Source: Bacteroidota bacterium (GTDB lineage Bacteria; Bacteroidota; Bacteroidia; Bacteroidales; ML635J-15). Taken from it: a stretch of 64,000 bases of DNA. Location of the stretch: positions 1-64,000 of the forward strand of contig JAKQEK010000144.1 of NCBI GenBank assembly GCA_029558535.1, in the 5' to 3' direction. Under the pieces are notes generated by a model that was not told where the DNA came from, made no database searches, and was given only the letters and a program-made list of their open reading frames with translations. Made by a program: the position numbers and the translations under genes. Shown here in pieces: positions 9,412 through 19,252 of the stretch; the first letter of the stretch is position 1, and each line of letters opens with the position of its first letter.

Positions 9412-10347
9412 TTATGGCTTTTCTCCATAATACTCATCCGGAATCTTTCCCCCAAACACTTTCAAATCTTCTTCAATTGTTTGCAATCCTATTTCTGCTC
9501 TTCGCTTGTTTAGGTTTGAAAAATCTTCGACTGGTAAAAGAACTGATTTAATACTTCCATCCGCATTTTGTTCCTGCGAAAATATTGTGCCATACAATTG
9601 CAATTTGCCGTTTTGAGTTAACCAGCGGTCGGTAATCCATGCATAATGAGCAGGTAAATATTCTCCTTCTTCGAAGGCCTTCTGTAGCATTAGATAATTT
9701 TTTTCTTTAATAGGTGGGTGAAGAATAATTTCTATGCTCGTATAAAGAGCATCATCCCCAACCAGTGATTGAGTTGGGAAACCATATTTGCGCACCAGCT
9801 TGTCAAAATCTTTTATTGCTTTCGACTGTTTTTTCCAAATCTGGTTAGTTGACAGCTTTTCACTTTTATCGAAACTAACATCAAAATAACTGTATTTCAT
9901 TCTTTCTACTCCGAGTCGAAAAAGCGACAAAGCATATTCCTTATTTGCAGATATTGTAAGACTATCAAGAAATTTACTTTCTATCTTTTCTGTAATTTTT
10001 GCCCATTCCGTATTGTTCTTTCTCAGTATTTCAAAATCATCATCAATTAAAACAACTCGGCAATCGAAACTTATTTCATCAATAAATCTATTGAGATAAA
10101 GGTACGCAGAATCAGATTTGTTAAGCAGAGCGTAGCATTGAGCAATACTGTATAAATCGTGATAAGAAAGATTGTCGTTTTGTAAACTGTTAGCAATCGA
10201 TTTCTGATAATCGCCAGCTTCGTAAAAACTATCATTTATCGGAATAAACATCATGTGAAATAGCATTCCCGATTGAGCTTTTACCGTGCTATTTAAAAGA
10301 AATAATGTAAAACCCAAAACGATTGCGCAATTAATTAATTTCTTCAT
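9412..10347 (-). CDS. Secreted DUF6624-like protein
   Basis: With an ATG at 10347 the product has 311 residues and a signal peptide (MKKLINCAIVLGF ... VKAQ). The longer reading to 10413 adds 22 residues before this signal and was not chosen. The N-terminal half has a TPR-like region (YHDLYSIAQCYALLNKSDSAYLYLNRFI). The C-terminal half has the pattern 'LTDRWLTQNGKLQLYGT', 'PVEDFSNLNKRRAEIGL', which I associate with the DUF6624 family. No catalytic function is known to me. Its TAA (9412-9414) abuts the tadA TGA with no intergenic base. Confidence 0.7.
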   Translation of the reverse strand: MKKLINCAIVLGFTLFLLNSTVKAQSGMLFHMMFIPINDSFYEAGDYQKSIANSLQNDNLSYHDLYSIAQCYALLNKSDSAYLYLNRFIDEISFDCRVVLIDDDFEILRKNNTEWAKITEKIESKFLDSLTISANKEYALSLFRLGVERMKYSYFDVSFDKSEKLSTNQIWKKQSKAIKDFDKLVRKYGFPTQSLVGDDALYTSIEIILHPPIKEKNYLMLQKAFEEGEYLPAHYAWITDRWLTQNGKLQLYGTIFSQEQNADGSIKSVLLPVEDFSNLNKRRAEIGLQTIEEDLKVFGGKIPDEYYGEKP

Positions 10348-10720
10348 AGTAATAAGAATGTTTTGTTCGATAAGTATTGTAAACAATAAAAATGCTTTTT
10401 CCATCGAAAACAAAGATAAATTATTATAACTGAGATATGTCGTGTTTTATTATTTGTGCCAATAATTTCCTGACTTTTTGGTCATCGTTATTTTTTTTAT
10501 AATGTGATTAATTATAATCGAATCTGGCTCAACATATTAAATTCATCGTCAACTAAGTAAAGCAATCTGTTAAACGTTCTATTGGTTTGCTTTAATCCCA
10601 AATCCCCAACTCTAGGCACTTTAGACACTTTTCCCCCCCATTGTTAATAAACTTTTTAAATTTTCTATGGTTTTACCAATTGTGAAAATTATATTTGTCT
10701 GACCTAATATTGATTATAAT
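10348..10720. other. Intergenic region between divergent genes
   Basis: A non-coding, AT-rich 373-bp gap between the minus-strand exported-protein gene and bcp. Positions 10608-10631 carry the reverse complement of a repeat seen again near 48.0 kb (core AAGTGTCTAAAGTGCCT). A C-run follows at about 10633. The bcp promoter box is annotated separately. No other structure was recognised. Confidence 0.6.
10690..10697 (+). promoter_or_regulatory. Bacteroidota -7 box upstream of bcp
   Basis: TATATTTG matches the TAnnTTTG -7 consensus of the Bacteroidota primary sigma factor and lies 23 bp before the bcp ATG. I see no convincing -33 TTTG at the ideal distance. Confidence 0.5.
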
Positions 10721-11182
10721 ATGAGCAAACTTGAGATTGGTTCCAAAGCCCCTGATTTTAAAGGGAAAAACCAAATTGGGAAAGAAATCAAATTATCTGA
10801 TTTTGTCGGAAAAAATCTGATATTGTATTTTTATCCCAAGGATTCCACTCCCGGTTGCACTGCCGAAGCCTGCGATCTGAGAGATAATTATAATATGTGG
10901 TTAGCTAAAGGATATCAGGTATTGGGCGTAAGTCCTGATTCGGAAAAATCTCATCAGAAATTTATTGAAAAATATAATCTGCCATTCGACCTTATAAGCG
11001 ACACTGAAAAAGAAATATTAATTGCTTATGGGGCCTGGGGCGAAAAATCAATGTACGGGAAAAAATATATGGGTGTTTTACGAAAGACTTTTGTAATAAA
11101 TAAAAACGGAATTATTGAGAATATTTTCGAAAAAGTTGATACTAAAGCACATACTGAACAAATACTAAAAGAAACAAAATAA
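10721..11182 (+). CDS. bcp: Thioredoxin-dependent thiol peroxidase (BCP/PrxQ)
   Basis: A 153-residue peroxiredoxin of standard length. The motif [19 protein letters not shown] contains the peroxidatic Cys46 and a second Cys51 five residues later, the arrangement of atypical two-cysteine BCP enzymes. The protein reduces hydrogen peroxide and organic peroxides using thioredoxin. It sits 10 bp upstream of recA and is probably co-transcribed with it, which would link peroxide defence with DNA repair. Confidence 0.95.
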   Translation: MSKLEIGSKAPDFKGKNQIGKEIKLSDFVGKNLILYFYPKDSTPGCTAEACDLRDNYNMWLAKGYQVLGVSPDSEKSHQKFIEKYNLPFDLISDTEKEILIAYGAWGEKSMYGKKYMGVLRKTFVINKNGIIENIFEKVDTKAHTEQILKETK

Positions 11183-11192
11183 ATATAAAATT

Positions 11193-12197
11193 ATGGCAAA
11201 TTCACCTGAAGATATCAGAAAAGAAAAAATGAAAGCCGTTCAGTTGGCTATGGGAAAAATCGAAAAAGATTATGGTAAAGGATCAATTATGATGCTTGGT
11301 GCCCAACCTATCGAAAATATTCCGATTATTAAATCGGGTTCAATCGGACTTGATGTTGCTCTAGGCGTTGGAGGATATCCACGTGGTAGAGTTGTTGAAA
11401 TTTATGGACCTGAATCTTCGGGAAAAACAACCTTGGCAATACATGCTATTGCAGAAGCTCAAAAAGCAGGAGGAATTGCTGCAATTATTGATGCCGAACA
11501 CGCTTTCGACAGAGCTTATGCCGAAAAACTTGGCGTAGATGTTGAAAATCTTATTATTTCTCAACCCGACAACGGAGAACAAGCTCTCGAAATTGCTGAC
11601 AACCTTATCCGTTCCGGTGCAATTGATATCATCGTCATTGACTCAGTCGCAGCTTTGACACCAAGAGCCGAAATTGAAGGCGAAATGGGCGATTCCAGAA
11701 TGGGACTTCAGGCAAGACTTATGTCTCAGGCATTGAGAAAACTGACAGGAAACATCAGCAAAACTCAAACTTGCTGCATTTTTATTAATCAACTTCGTGA
11801 GAAAATCGGTGTTATGTTTGGTAATCCCGAAACAACAACCGGAGGTAATGCACTTAAATTTTATGCATCAATCCGTCTCGATATAAGGCGTACAGGACAA
11901 CTAAAAGAAAGCGAAGATATTACCGGTAACAGAACAAAAGTTAAAGTAGTTAAAAATAAAGTTGCACCTCCTTTTCGTAAAGCCGAATTTGATATTCTGT
12001 ATGGTGAGGGGATAAGCAAAATGGGTGAAATAATTGACCTGGGAGTGGACTTTGAAATTATTAAAAAGAGTGGCTCATGGTTTAGCTATAATGACACTAA
12101 ACTAGGGCAGGGCAGAGATGCAGTCAAGACAATTTTAAATGATAATCCGGAATTGATGCAGGAAATCGAAAACAAAATTGTAGAAAAACTTAAGTAA
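11193..12197 (+). CDS. recA: Recombinase A
   Basis: A 334-residue protein with the complete RecA core: Walker [10 protein letters not shown] (residues 72-80), the IDAEHAFD segment, Walker B-like [22 protein letters not shown], and [29 protein letters not shown] including the DNA-binding L2 loop. It catalyses homologous strand exchange and supports LexA-type cleavage. It is well conserved along its length, with only a short C-terminal tail. Confidence 0.98.
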   Translation: MANSPEDIRKEKMKAVQLAMGKIEKDYGKGSIMMLGAQPIENIPIIKSGSIGLDVALGVGGYPRGRVVEIYGPESSGKTTLAIHAIAEAQKAGGIAAIIDAEHAFDRAYAEKLGVDVENLIISQPDNGEQALEIADNLIRSGAIDIIVIDSVAALTPRAEIEGEMGDSRMGLQARLMSQALRKLTGNISKTQTCCIFINQLREKIGVMFGNPETTTGGNALKFYASIRLDIRRTGQLKESEDITGNRTKVKVVKNKVAPPFRKAEFDILYGEGISKMGEIIDLGVDFEIIKKSGSWFSYNDTKLGQGRDAVKTILNDNPELMQEIENKIVEKLK

Positions 12198-12200
12198 GAT

Positions 12201-13229
12201 ATGCTGAGAATTTTTTTTATTCTTCTTTTATTTGTTGCCACACTTACTGTAACATCTTGTAATAATGGAAATAATGGTTCTGTTAACGAAGATGTTTTAA
12301 ATGACACAACATTAACTATTGATAAGCTAAATAAGTTGATTAGGCAAAATCCTAAAAATGCTGATTTGTTTATTAAAAGGTCTGAGTTGTATCTTGAGTC
12401 AAAAAATTTCGAAGAAGCAATTAATGATCTTGAAATTGCTCTTAAGGTTGACACTTTAAGACAAGATGTTTACGTTCGTTTGTCCGATCTTTATTTGTCT
12501 GTTGGCAAATCGGAAAAAGCTAAAAATATTCTCAGTTTATGTCTTCACAGATTTCCGTTTAATGTCAAAGCCCGAGTAGAATTAGCCAAGCTATATTTGT
12601 ATGTTCAGATGTATTCCGAAGCAATGAAGGAAATTATGAATCTGGAAGCAAATAATCTTCAAAATGCTGATTCTTATTTTGTAAAAGCTTTAATATTGAA
12701 TGAAACTGAAATGTATGATGATGCAATAAAATCATTGAAGAAAACAATAGAGTATAATTCGAATCATTGGGAAGCATATAATTTGCTGGGTATGATATAC
12801 GCAAGACAAGAGAATCCTTTGGCAATGGAGTATTTTAAAACTGCTGTAAGATTATTTCCCGACAATAGTGAAATAAGATTTAATGCAGCATATGTATTAC
12901 AGCAATTTGGTGAGACAGACAAGGCAATAGCAGAGTATTTCGAAGCCATAAATCTTGATTCATTATATTATCAGGCATATTTTAATCTAGGTTATATATA
13001 TGTAAATGACATAAAGGATTATAATAAAGCGCTTGAATATTTTACTGAGGCTATCAATTGCGACTCGGTGGCTTATAAAGCTTACTATAATCGTGGCTAT
13101 ACTTACGAATTGTCGGGTAATTTTAAAATGGCAGAAGCCGATTATCGTAAGGCACTTAAAATAATACCAAATTACGACCCAGCAGTTAACGGACTTAATG
13201 ATGTAATTGATAAAATGAGAGTAAAATAA
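12201..13229 (+). CDS. TPR-repeat lipoprotein
   Basis: A 342-residue protein with a lipoprotein signal (lipobox TVTSC, lipidated Cys20). From about residue 48 to the end it consists of tandem tetratricopeptide repeats (for example 'DLFIKRSELYLESKNFEEAI' and 'YKAYYNRGYTYELSGNFKMAE'). TPR lipoproteins act as protein-interaction scaffolds in the envelope. It starts 3 bp after recA and precedes the S9 peptidase by 25 bp, so these may form one transcript. The partner is unknown. Confidence 0.85.
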   Translation: MLRIFFILLLFVATLTVTSCNNGNNGSVNEDVLNDTTLTIDKLNKLIRQNPKNADLFIKRSELYLESKNFEEAINDLEIALKVDTLRQDVYVRLSDLYLSVGKSEKAKNILSLCLHRFPFNVKARVELAKLYLYVQMYSEAMKEIMNLEANNLQNADSYFVKALILNETEMYDDAIKSLKKTIEYNSNHWEAYNLLGMIYARQENPLAMEYFKTAVRLFPDNSEIRFNAAYVLQQFGETDKAIAEYFEAINLDSLYYQAYFNLGYIYVNDIKDYNKALEYFTEAINCDSVAYKAYYNRGYTYELSGNFKMAEADYRKALKIIPNYDPAVNGLNDVIDKMRVK

Positions 13230-13254
13230 AAGTTAAAATTAATAATGAATTAGT

Positions 13255-15366
13255 ATGAAAAAGAACTGGCTGTACCTTTTGATTATTTTTGTCATAGTTT
13301 TTTCGTGTGGTCCAAAAGCAGAAAAGAAGAATTTCGATCCCGGATATTTTCCGGAAAACCAGTTGACCGAAGAAGAAATACAGAATGGGATTCTTACCCC
13401 CGAAATTTTATGGAAGTTTGGTCGTGTAAGCGATCCGCAGGTTAGTCCCGATGGTAAACTCATTGCGTATAATGTTACAAAATACAATATTGATGAAAAT
13501 AGAGGTTATACACATATCTTTGTAGTGCCGGTAGAAGGTGGCGAGTCTTTGAGAATAACAGGAGGAGAGTATTCATGTTTTAATCCAAGATGGATTAATG
13601 ATGGAAAAACGATAGCTTTTTTATCTTCCGAAACCGATACTGTTCAAGTTTGGAAAATAAACGCTGACGGAACGGGTAAAACAAAAATATCGGATTTTCC
13701 AATGAGTGTTAATGCATTTAAAATTTCTCCTATCGGCGATAAGATGTTGTTTTTGTCAGATGTAAAACTTGATGATACACCTCAGGATATTTACACCGAC
13801 TTGCCCAAATCAAATGTTATAATGGCTGATGACTTGATGTATCGTCATTGGAATAGCTGGACAGACTATATGTATTCTCATATTTTTGTGTCAGATTTTA
13901 ATGGAGAATCTGTGTCAAATCCTATTGATATTATGGAAAATGAAAAGTTTGACAGTCCATTAAGCCCGTATTTTGATGATGGAGAAATATCTTGGAGTCC
14001 GGATGGTACAATGATAGCTTATACTTGTAAAAAACTCAACGGCAAAGAATACGCGTTAAGCACAAATTCCGATATATATCTGTACTCGCTTGAAGATAAA
14101 CAAACCAGAAATTTAACAGAGGGAATGCCGGGTTACGATAAATATCCGGTTTTTAGTCCCGATTCAAAGAAAGTTTCGTGGATAAGTATGGAAACGCCTG
14201 GCTATGAAGCAGATAAGGAAAGGTTATTCGTTATGAACCTTGAATCAGGATCCAAGGAGTATTTGACAGTTGATTTTGATTATAATGTTGCTGGTGTCGT
14301 TTGGCCCGAAATTGAAGGAAGCCATAATTCGATATTTTTTATTTCATGTATTAATGCTACTCATCAGATTTTTAGTATAGACATAATAACACATGAGGTA
14401 AGACAATTAACCGAAGGACAACATGATTTTACCGGTTTTGACTACAATAATGGTTCTTTAATAGCACAAAAAATGTCCATGTCTATGGCAACAGAACTGT
14501 TTGAAGTAGGGATGGACGGAACAGAAAGACAAATTACATTTACTAATCAGCATATATATGATAAAATCGAATTTGGTAAAGTAGTTGAAAAGTGGGTTAA
14601 TACTACTGATAATAAGCAAATGCTTGTTTGGGTAATACTGCCTCCCCGTTTCGATTTTGAGAAAAAATATCCTGCTATTTTATATTGTCAGGGCGGTCCT
14701 CAAAGTGCTGTATCACAGTTTTTCTCATATAGATGGAATTTTCAGATGATGGCAGCAAACGGATATATTATTATTGCACCAAATCGGCGTGGTTTGCCAG
14801 GGTTTGGCTCCGAATGGAATGAGCAAATCTCCGGTGATTACGGAGGCCAGAACATGAAAGATTATCTGTCAGCAGTAAATGCATTTAAAGACGAGCCATT
14901 TATTGACGCAGATAGAATTGGTGCAGTAGGTGCAAGTTACGGAGGTTTTTCTGTTTTTTGGCTTGCAGGACATAATGAAGATAAATTATTTAAAGCTTTT
15001 ATTGCTCATTGTGGAATGTTTAACCTCGAATCTCAATATGCTGCAACGGAAGAGATGTTTTTTGTGAATTATGATCTTGGTGGAGCTTACTGGGAACATA
15101 ATAATAAAACTGCACAAAAATCATTTGAAAATTCTCCTCATAATTTTGTACAGAAATGGAATACTCCTATTTTAATAATTTCCGGCGGTAATGATTTTCG
15201 TATCCCATATACAGAAAGTCTTCAGGCATTTAATGCAGCACAATTATTGGGAGTGGAGAGCAAATTGCTTATATTCCCCGAAGAAACACATTTCGTGCTT
15301 AAACCTCAAAATAGTATTCTGTGGCAAAGGGAATTTAAAGCTTGGCTCGATAAGTATCTGAAATAG
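13255..15366 (+). CDS. S9-family prolyl oligopeptidase-like lipoprotein
   Basis: A 703-residue protein with a lipobox (VFSC, Cys18). An N-terminal seven-bladed propeller made of WD40/TolB-like units ('SPDGTMIAYTC', 'FSPDSKKVSWIS') precedes a C-terminal alpha/beta hydrolase. The catalytic triad is visible: Ser561 in GASYGGF, Asp647 in GGNDFRIP and His679 in EETHFVL. S9 enzymes such as dipeptidyl or acylaminoacyl peptidases cleave short peptides. Here it is likely anchored in the outer or inner membrane facing the periplasm or the outside. The exact specificity is not determinable. Confidence 0.93.
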   Translation: MKKNWLYLLIIFVIVFSCGPKAEKKNFDPGYFPENQLTEEEIQNGILTPEILWKFGRVSDPQVSPDGKLIAYNVTKYNIDENRGYTHIFVVPVEGGESLRITGGEYSCFNPRWINDGKTIAFLSSETDTVQVWKINADGTGKTKISDFPMSVNAFKISPIGDKMLFLSDVKLDDTPQDIYTDLPKSNVIMADDLMYRHWNSWTDYMYSHIFVSDFNGESVSNPIDIMENEKFDSPLSPYFDDGEISWSPDGTMIAYTCKKLNGKEYALSTNSDIYLYSLEDKQTRNLTEGMPGYDKYPVFSPDSKKVSWISMETPGYEADKERLFVMNLESGSKEYLTVDFDYNVAGVVWPEIEGSHNSIFFISCINATHQIFSIDIITHEVRQLTEGQHDFTGFDYNNGSLIAQKMSMSMATELFEVGMDGTERQITFTNQHIYDKIEFGKVVEKWVNTTDNKQMLVWVILPPRFDFEKKYPAILYCQGGPQSAVSQFFSYRWNFQMMAANGYIIIAPNRRGLPGFGSEWNEQISGDYGGQNMKDYLSAVNAFKDEPFIDADRIGAVGASYGGFSVFWLAGHNEDKLFKAFIAHCGMFNLESQYAATEEMFFVNYDLGGAYWEHNNKTAQKSFENSPHNFVQKWNTPILIISGGNDFRIPYTESLQAFNAAQLLGVESKLLIFPEETHFVLKPQNSILWQREFKAWLDKYLK

Positions 15367-15382
15367 CATTTAATTGATTCTC

Positions 15383-15420
15383 AAAAAAACCTGCTTAATC
15401 AAGAATTTAGCAGGTTTTTT
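15383..15420. terminator. Bidirectional terminator between convergent genes
   Basis: Inverted arms AAACCTGCT (15387-15395) and AGCAGGTTT (15409-15417), flanked by an A-run on the left and a T-run on the right. It ends the S9 peptidase transcript on the plus strand and the glycosyltransferase transcript on the minus strand; the latter's TGA (15399-15401) lies in the loop. Confidence 0.85.
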
Positions 15421-16577
15421 ATTTGGTTACGAAATAAATCAGAGATATTATATTTCCTTTTGTCAAATTTGATTTGAGTGTTTAGCATTGTAGAAATACT
15501 TTTTAAAATATTATCCTCGCTGTCTTCGGGAAAAACAACTTTGCATCTTTGTGCCTTCTCAAATGCGTATGCATTCCATTCTTGTTCGAACATTGATGGT
15601 ATTGCAAGTATTTTCTTCCCGGCTTCAATTGCCTGATAAAAACTTCCGTTGCCAGCATGACAAATGTACAAATCAACATATTCGGAAATGGCTAAAAAAT
15701 TTACAAACCTTCTGTAAATTACTTTGCCCGATATTTTGTCCTCTTTCGACCCGCTTACTATAACAGTATAATCATGAAGTAATTCTTCAGATATAAGCTC
15801 CGGTACAATTTTTCTCCCCGAGCTTCCACTTGTAATAAAAATAACCGGCTTCTCCGAATTGACTTTCAGAGTATTGATAAGATCATTTTCATTTTCTTTG
15901 GAACGAAAAACAATTGGACCAATATTTATAAAGTTTTCCGGTAAATCCTTTAGAGGGAAGAATCTTTTATCATCACATAGAAGAGTAATATCACCGCTAA
16001 ATTCATCAAATAAATCAAAGTATGGTTTAAGACCATGCTTAATTCTCAATAAACGGAATGGCCTATGTACTTTATACAAAGTGAATTTTTCTACTGAGCG
16101 GACAATCTTTTTCCACATTTCGGGCGAGACTTTGCTACTATATTGCATTGCCCGATGATTATGAGGAACTGGCCTGTAACCGTCGTATTGCTTTGTTATG
16201 TAGGAGTTTGCAATTGCTGCAAAAGGTGTTTTTGTAAGGCTGCAGGCTATTTTTAAACCTAGATATGTGTCTCCAATTACTAAGTCGGGTTTGTGCTTTT
16301 GTATTATTTTGTTGAGATTATTAATTACAAGCGAAACAGATTTGTAATTAATCCATGTAAAATCAAAGTTACGTGTTTTGTTAATAACATTTTCGAAACT
16401 TTGCTCAAAAGGCTCAGTCATTTTAAAATGTTCATGTCTAACATATTTGCCATGTTCTGAAGAGTATAAAAAAACAATTTCAAATTCATTAGATAAATAC
16501 TTGGCTAGCTCGATGCACCTTAGATAATGAGCCATTAAATTATATGGTGCAAATAAAATCAGCTTTTTGTTTTCCAT
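15399..16577 (-). CDS. GT1/GT28-like glycosyltransferase
   Basis: A 392-residue protein. The N-terminal half has a Rossmann-like start (KLILFAPYNLMAHYLRCIELAKYL) and a DLVIGDTYLGLKIA segment. The C-terminal half has the nucleotide-sugar-binding motif 'YICHAGNGSFYQAIEAGKKILAIPSMFEQEWNA', typical of GT-B enzymes related to UDP-glycosyl and MGT-type transferases. It probably glycosylates a lipid or small molecule; the acceptor is unknown. It is transcribed alone, opposite to its left neighbour. Confidence 0.85.
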   Translation of the reverse strand: MENKKLILFAPYNLMAHYLRCIELAKYLSNEFEIVFLYSSEHGKYVRHEHFKMTEPFEQSFENVINKTRNFDFTWINYKSVSLVINNLNKIIQKHKPDLVIGDTYLGLKIACSLTKTPFAAIANSYITKQYDGYRPVPHNHRAMQYSSKVSPEMWKKIVRSVEKFTLYKVHRPFRLLRIKHGLKPYFDLFDEFSGDITLLCDDKRFFPLKDLPENFINIGPIVFRSKENENDLINTLKVNSEKPVIFITSGSSGRKIVPELISEELLHDYTVIVSGSKEDKISGKVIYRRFVNFLAISEYVDLYICHAGNGSFYQAIEAGKKILAIPSMFEQEWNAYAFEKAQRCKVVFPEDSEDNILKSISTMLNTQIKFDKRKYNISDLFRNQIKNLLNS

Positions 16578-16619
16578 CAGCTTATTTGAAGCCTAATAAA
16601 ATCACTTTTTAGAAAAAAA

Positions 16620-16651
16620 AAAGACTGCTCCCCGTTTGGAAAACAGTCTTT
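16620..16651 (-). terminator. Rho-independent terminator of the ferredoxin gene
   Basis: Arms AAAGACTG (16620-16627) and CAGTCTTT (16644-16651). On the minus strand the hairpin is followed by a run of T residues. It lies directly after the ferredoxin stop codon. Confidence 0.85.
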
Positions 16652-16669
16652 GTCTGAAATGTTTTTCGA

Positions 16670-16837
16670 CTACTCAGGATGAATTGCTTCAACCGGACAT
16701 ACATCAGCACATGCACCACAATCTGTGCACTGATCCGGATCAATTTTATAGATATCACCTTCAGAAATAGCCTCTACCGGGCATTCATCAATACATGTAC
16801 CACAAGCAGTACAGTCATCACTAATTTTGTAAGCCAT
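16670..16837 (-). CDS. 2[4Fe-4S] ferredoxin
   Basis: A 55-residue gene read by hand on the minus strand (ATG at 16835-16837, TAG at 16670-16672). It contains two clostridial-type cluster motifs, CTACGTCIDECP and CTDCGACADVCP, each followed by VEAI. This is a complete small soluble low-potential ferredoxin. It has its own terminator. It could serve radical SAM enzymes or pyruvate:ferredoxin oxidoreductase; the sequence does not show its partner. Confidence 0.97.
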   Translation of the reverse strand: MAYKISDDCTACGTCIDECPVEAISEGDIYKIDPDQCTDCGACADVCPVEAIHPE

Positions 16838-17012
16838 TTTTCTTATAATTTAAATTAATAATAGTATAATTTATCTTTACAAACTTATATTACATTTTCT
16901 TAATCAAAAAGCAATTGCGGTTATTTTTTCCAACACCATACATATTTATAATCATTCTAAATAGAGAAAATAGACATAAAAAAACGCCTTTAAAAAAGAC
17001 GTTTAAATATTA

Positions 17013-19115
17013 TTAAAAATACTTGGCTCTAAAATCGGAAATTTCTGCTTTTTTCTCAACAGCTCCAAATATTTTATAAGTTTGAGTGGCATAGTTTCTC
17101 ATACTACTGAGCTGATCAGATGAAAAGTCGGTTTTTTCAGGAGCTTGTACAGAATTAAATACTTTAACAATAAATACTCCACTATTTCCTTTGATTGGTT
17201 TCGAGATTGTATTTAAAGGTATTGAAGATATAATACCATTAACATTAGGTTCTATTCCAAAGCCGGGTAATGAAAGTGAACTAAAACTTACATTTGTTAA
17301 TGTGTCAAACTTCAGTTCGTATTTCTCAGCGATTGTTTTTAGATCTGCTTTTGCACTAAGGTCTTTGTTGAAGTCAGCCATTATTTTTTCAGCCTTTTTA
17401 TTATTTAATACAATAGGTTCAATAATTGTTTTAACATCCTCCAAAGGTAAAACGCCTTTTTCCCGAACTGCCGAAACTTTTACAACAATATATTTGTCTG
17501 GAAAATTGAATACCGTTGACACATCTCCTTTTTTTGTATTTTCGTCATAAACCCAACGGACAATATCTCTGGCGTTTTCAATACCACTTATTTTGTTATC
17601 AAGTTCATTCAATTTGCTTGCAATCCTTTTAACGAGATTGTTTTTAATGATAGCATCGTCAAACTTCTTTGCGGTGGTATTGTCAGCAGCAAAATTACTA
17701 GCTATTGAAAAATAGTAGTTAGAAGTGCGATCAGAAAAATGGATTTCTTTATTTAGCATCGCAAGTTTTATTTTTCTATGAGGTTTTGTTTGATCTGTTA
17801 TTTTAATCAAATGAACTCCGAATTGCGATTCTATAACCACTAAATCTCCTTTTTTATTAGAAAAACATGCTTCATTAAATTCTTTAACCATCATCCCGTC
17901 GGTAAACCAACCTAAATCACCGCCTTGATTTTTAGATCCCGGATCTTCAGAATTCATTACAGCTAAAATTGCGAACTCATCTCCTTTCTTAACCATATTC
18001 ATCAAACTGTCTGCTTTTAAACGGCATTGTTCAATAGTAACTGAATCATTAGGAATGAATAAAATATGACTTGCCATAACAGAATCGGGACGTTGTGCTA
18101 CTTCAACTATTTTAGCAAAATAGAACATATTTCTGTCAAGTATTATTTCGGAGGTAGCACCCTCATCAAGTTCGAAAAAGTCTTCAGGTAGTCCTAATGG
18201 TAAATTGTCTTTTCCAATAAACATTTCTTGTGTTCTGTGTTCAGTATATCTATTTGCATAATCAAGATGTCCGTTATCCAATTCAATAAATTCTTTATAC
18301 AATTCGGTTATGCCGTTTAGTGTTGCCAATGTATCTTCGGCTGAAGGTATAATGCTGAAAACTACATATTCAATATCTCTACTAGCTTTAGTTTCCATAA
18401 ACATATATTGATGTTCATCGTAATATGCTTTGTAGTCCGATTCTGTAAGTTTAATGTCTTCGTCAGGGATAGATTTATAGGGTTTATATACAAACTCAAA
18501 ATCGAAAAGAGTATTTCTTTCTTTATAATCCATCTCTGCTAATGCTTTTGGCGTATAAAAACCTTTAGCAACCATATTATTATATTTGGTGCTTAAACGG
18601 TCTTTTTTAATTATCAGCTTCCAATAATCCGCAATTATTTGATAACCGGGGTCGTCACCTGCTTTTTCGAAAAATCTTCTAATGGAGGCTGTATCGACTT
18701 GCCCTGTTTGTTGATTTGTAAAATTTTGCAAGATGATGTAATGAATATTGGCTCCGTAAAGCATGTCATTTAATTCTTCTTCGCTTACAGATAAACCTAC
18801 TTCTTTATAATAAGGTTCCATCAAATACTTTTGCAGAATATCGTTCCATGATTGCTCACGAATTTGCTCATCTTCACTAGTTTCGAGGTTTTCTTTACGT
18901 TGAGCCACCTTTAGGAAATCACTATGCAATTTGTAAAATTCCATGAATTCTTGGTATTCTACATCTTCTCCGTTAATTTCAGCTACATCATTACTATTCT
19001 TGTTAAATAAGCTCTGAAATGTAGAAGGATCGATGATAAATAAAAAGAGTGCAACACCTACGAAAATTATTACAAATATTCCCGCTCTGTTTCTAATCTT
19101 TTGTAATACTGCCAT
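17013..19115 (-). CDS. PpiD/SurA-type membrane-anchored peptidyl-prolyl isomerase
   Basis: A 700-residue protein with the PpiD-like start MAVLQKIRNRAGIFVIIFVGVALFLFII, one N-terminal membrane anchor, followed by a SurA-N-like chaperone region and a parvulin (PPIC) domain at about residues 340-445 ('ASHILFIPND', 'SEDPGSKNQGGDLGWF', 'FGVHLIKI'). A long C-terminal region follows. It should help fold outer-membrane and exported proteins in the periplasm. It is transcribed divergently from coaX across a 137-bp gap. Confidence 0.9.
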   Translation of the reverse strand: MAVLQKIRNRAGIFVIIFVGVALFLFIIDPSTFQSLFNKNSNDVAEINGEDVEYQEFMEFYKLHSDFLKVAQRKENLETSEDEQIREQSWNDILQKYLMEPYYKEVGLSVSEEELNDMLYGANIHYIILQNFTNQQTGQVDTASIRRFFEKAGDDPGYQIIADYWKLIIKKDRLSTKYNNMVAKGFYTPKALAEMDYKERNTLFDFEFVYKPYKSIPDEDIKLTESDYKAYYDEHQYMFMETKASRDIEYVVFSIIPSAEDTLATLNGITELYKEFIELDNGHLDYANRYTEHRTQEMFIGKDNLPLGLPEDFFELDEGATSEIILDRNMFYFAKIVEVAQRPDSVMASHILFIPNDSVTIEQCRLKADSLMNMVKKGDEFAILAVMNSEDPGSKNQGGDLGWFTDGMMVKEFNEACFSNKKGDLVVIESQFGVHLIKITDQTKPHRKIKLAMLNKEIHFSDRTSNYYFSIASNFAADNTTAKKFDDAIIKNNLVKRIASKLNELDNKISGIENARDIVRWVYDENTKKGDVSTVFNFPDKYIVVKVSAVREKGVLPLEDVKTIIEPIVLNNKKAEKIMADFNKDLSAKADLKTIAEKYELKFDTLTNVSFSSLSLPGFGIEPNVNGIISSIPLNTISKPIKGNSGVFIVKVFNSVQAPEKTDFSSDQLSSMRNYATQTYKIFGAVEKKAEISDFRAKYF

Positions 19116-19226
19116 TACTATAATTTTTAAATCAAATTCTTACTAATATTGCTCTAAATAAATTCAGGCTGCGAAGATAATAAATAAATATTATTTATGA
19201 ACAATGAAATTAAAATAATTAAATAG

Positions 19227-19234
19227 TATTTTTG
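19227..19234 (+). promoter_or_regulatory. -7 box upstream of coaX
   Basis: TATTTTTG fits the TAnnTTTG consensus and ends 18 bp before the coaX ATG, the right distance for a short leader. Confidence 0.5.
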
Positions 19235-19252
19235 CATACTTAAAAAATATAG

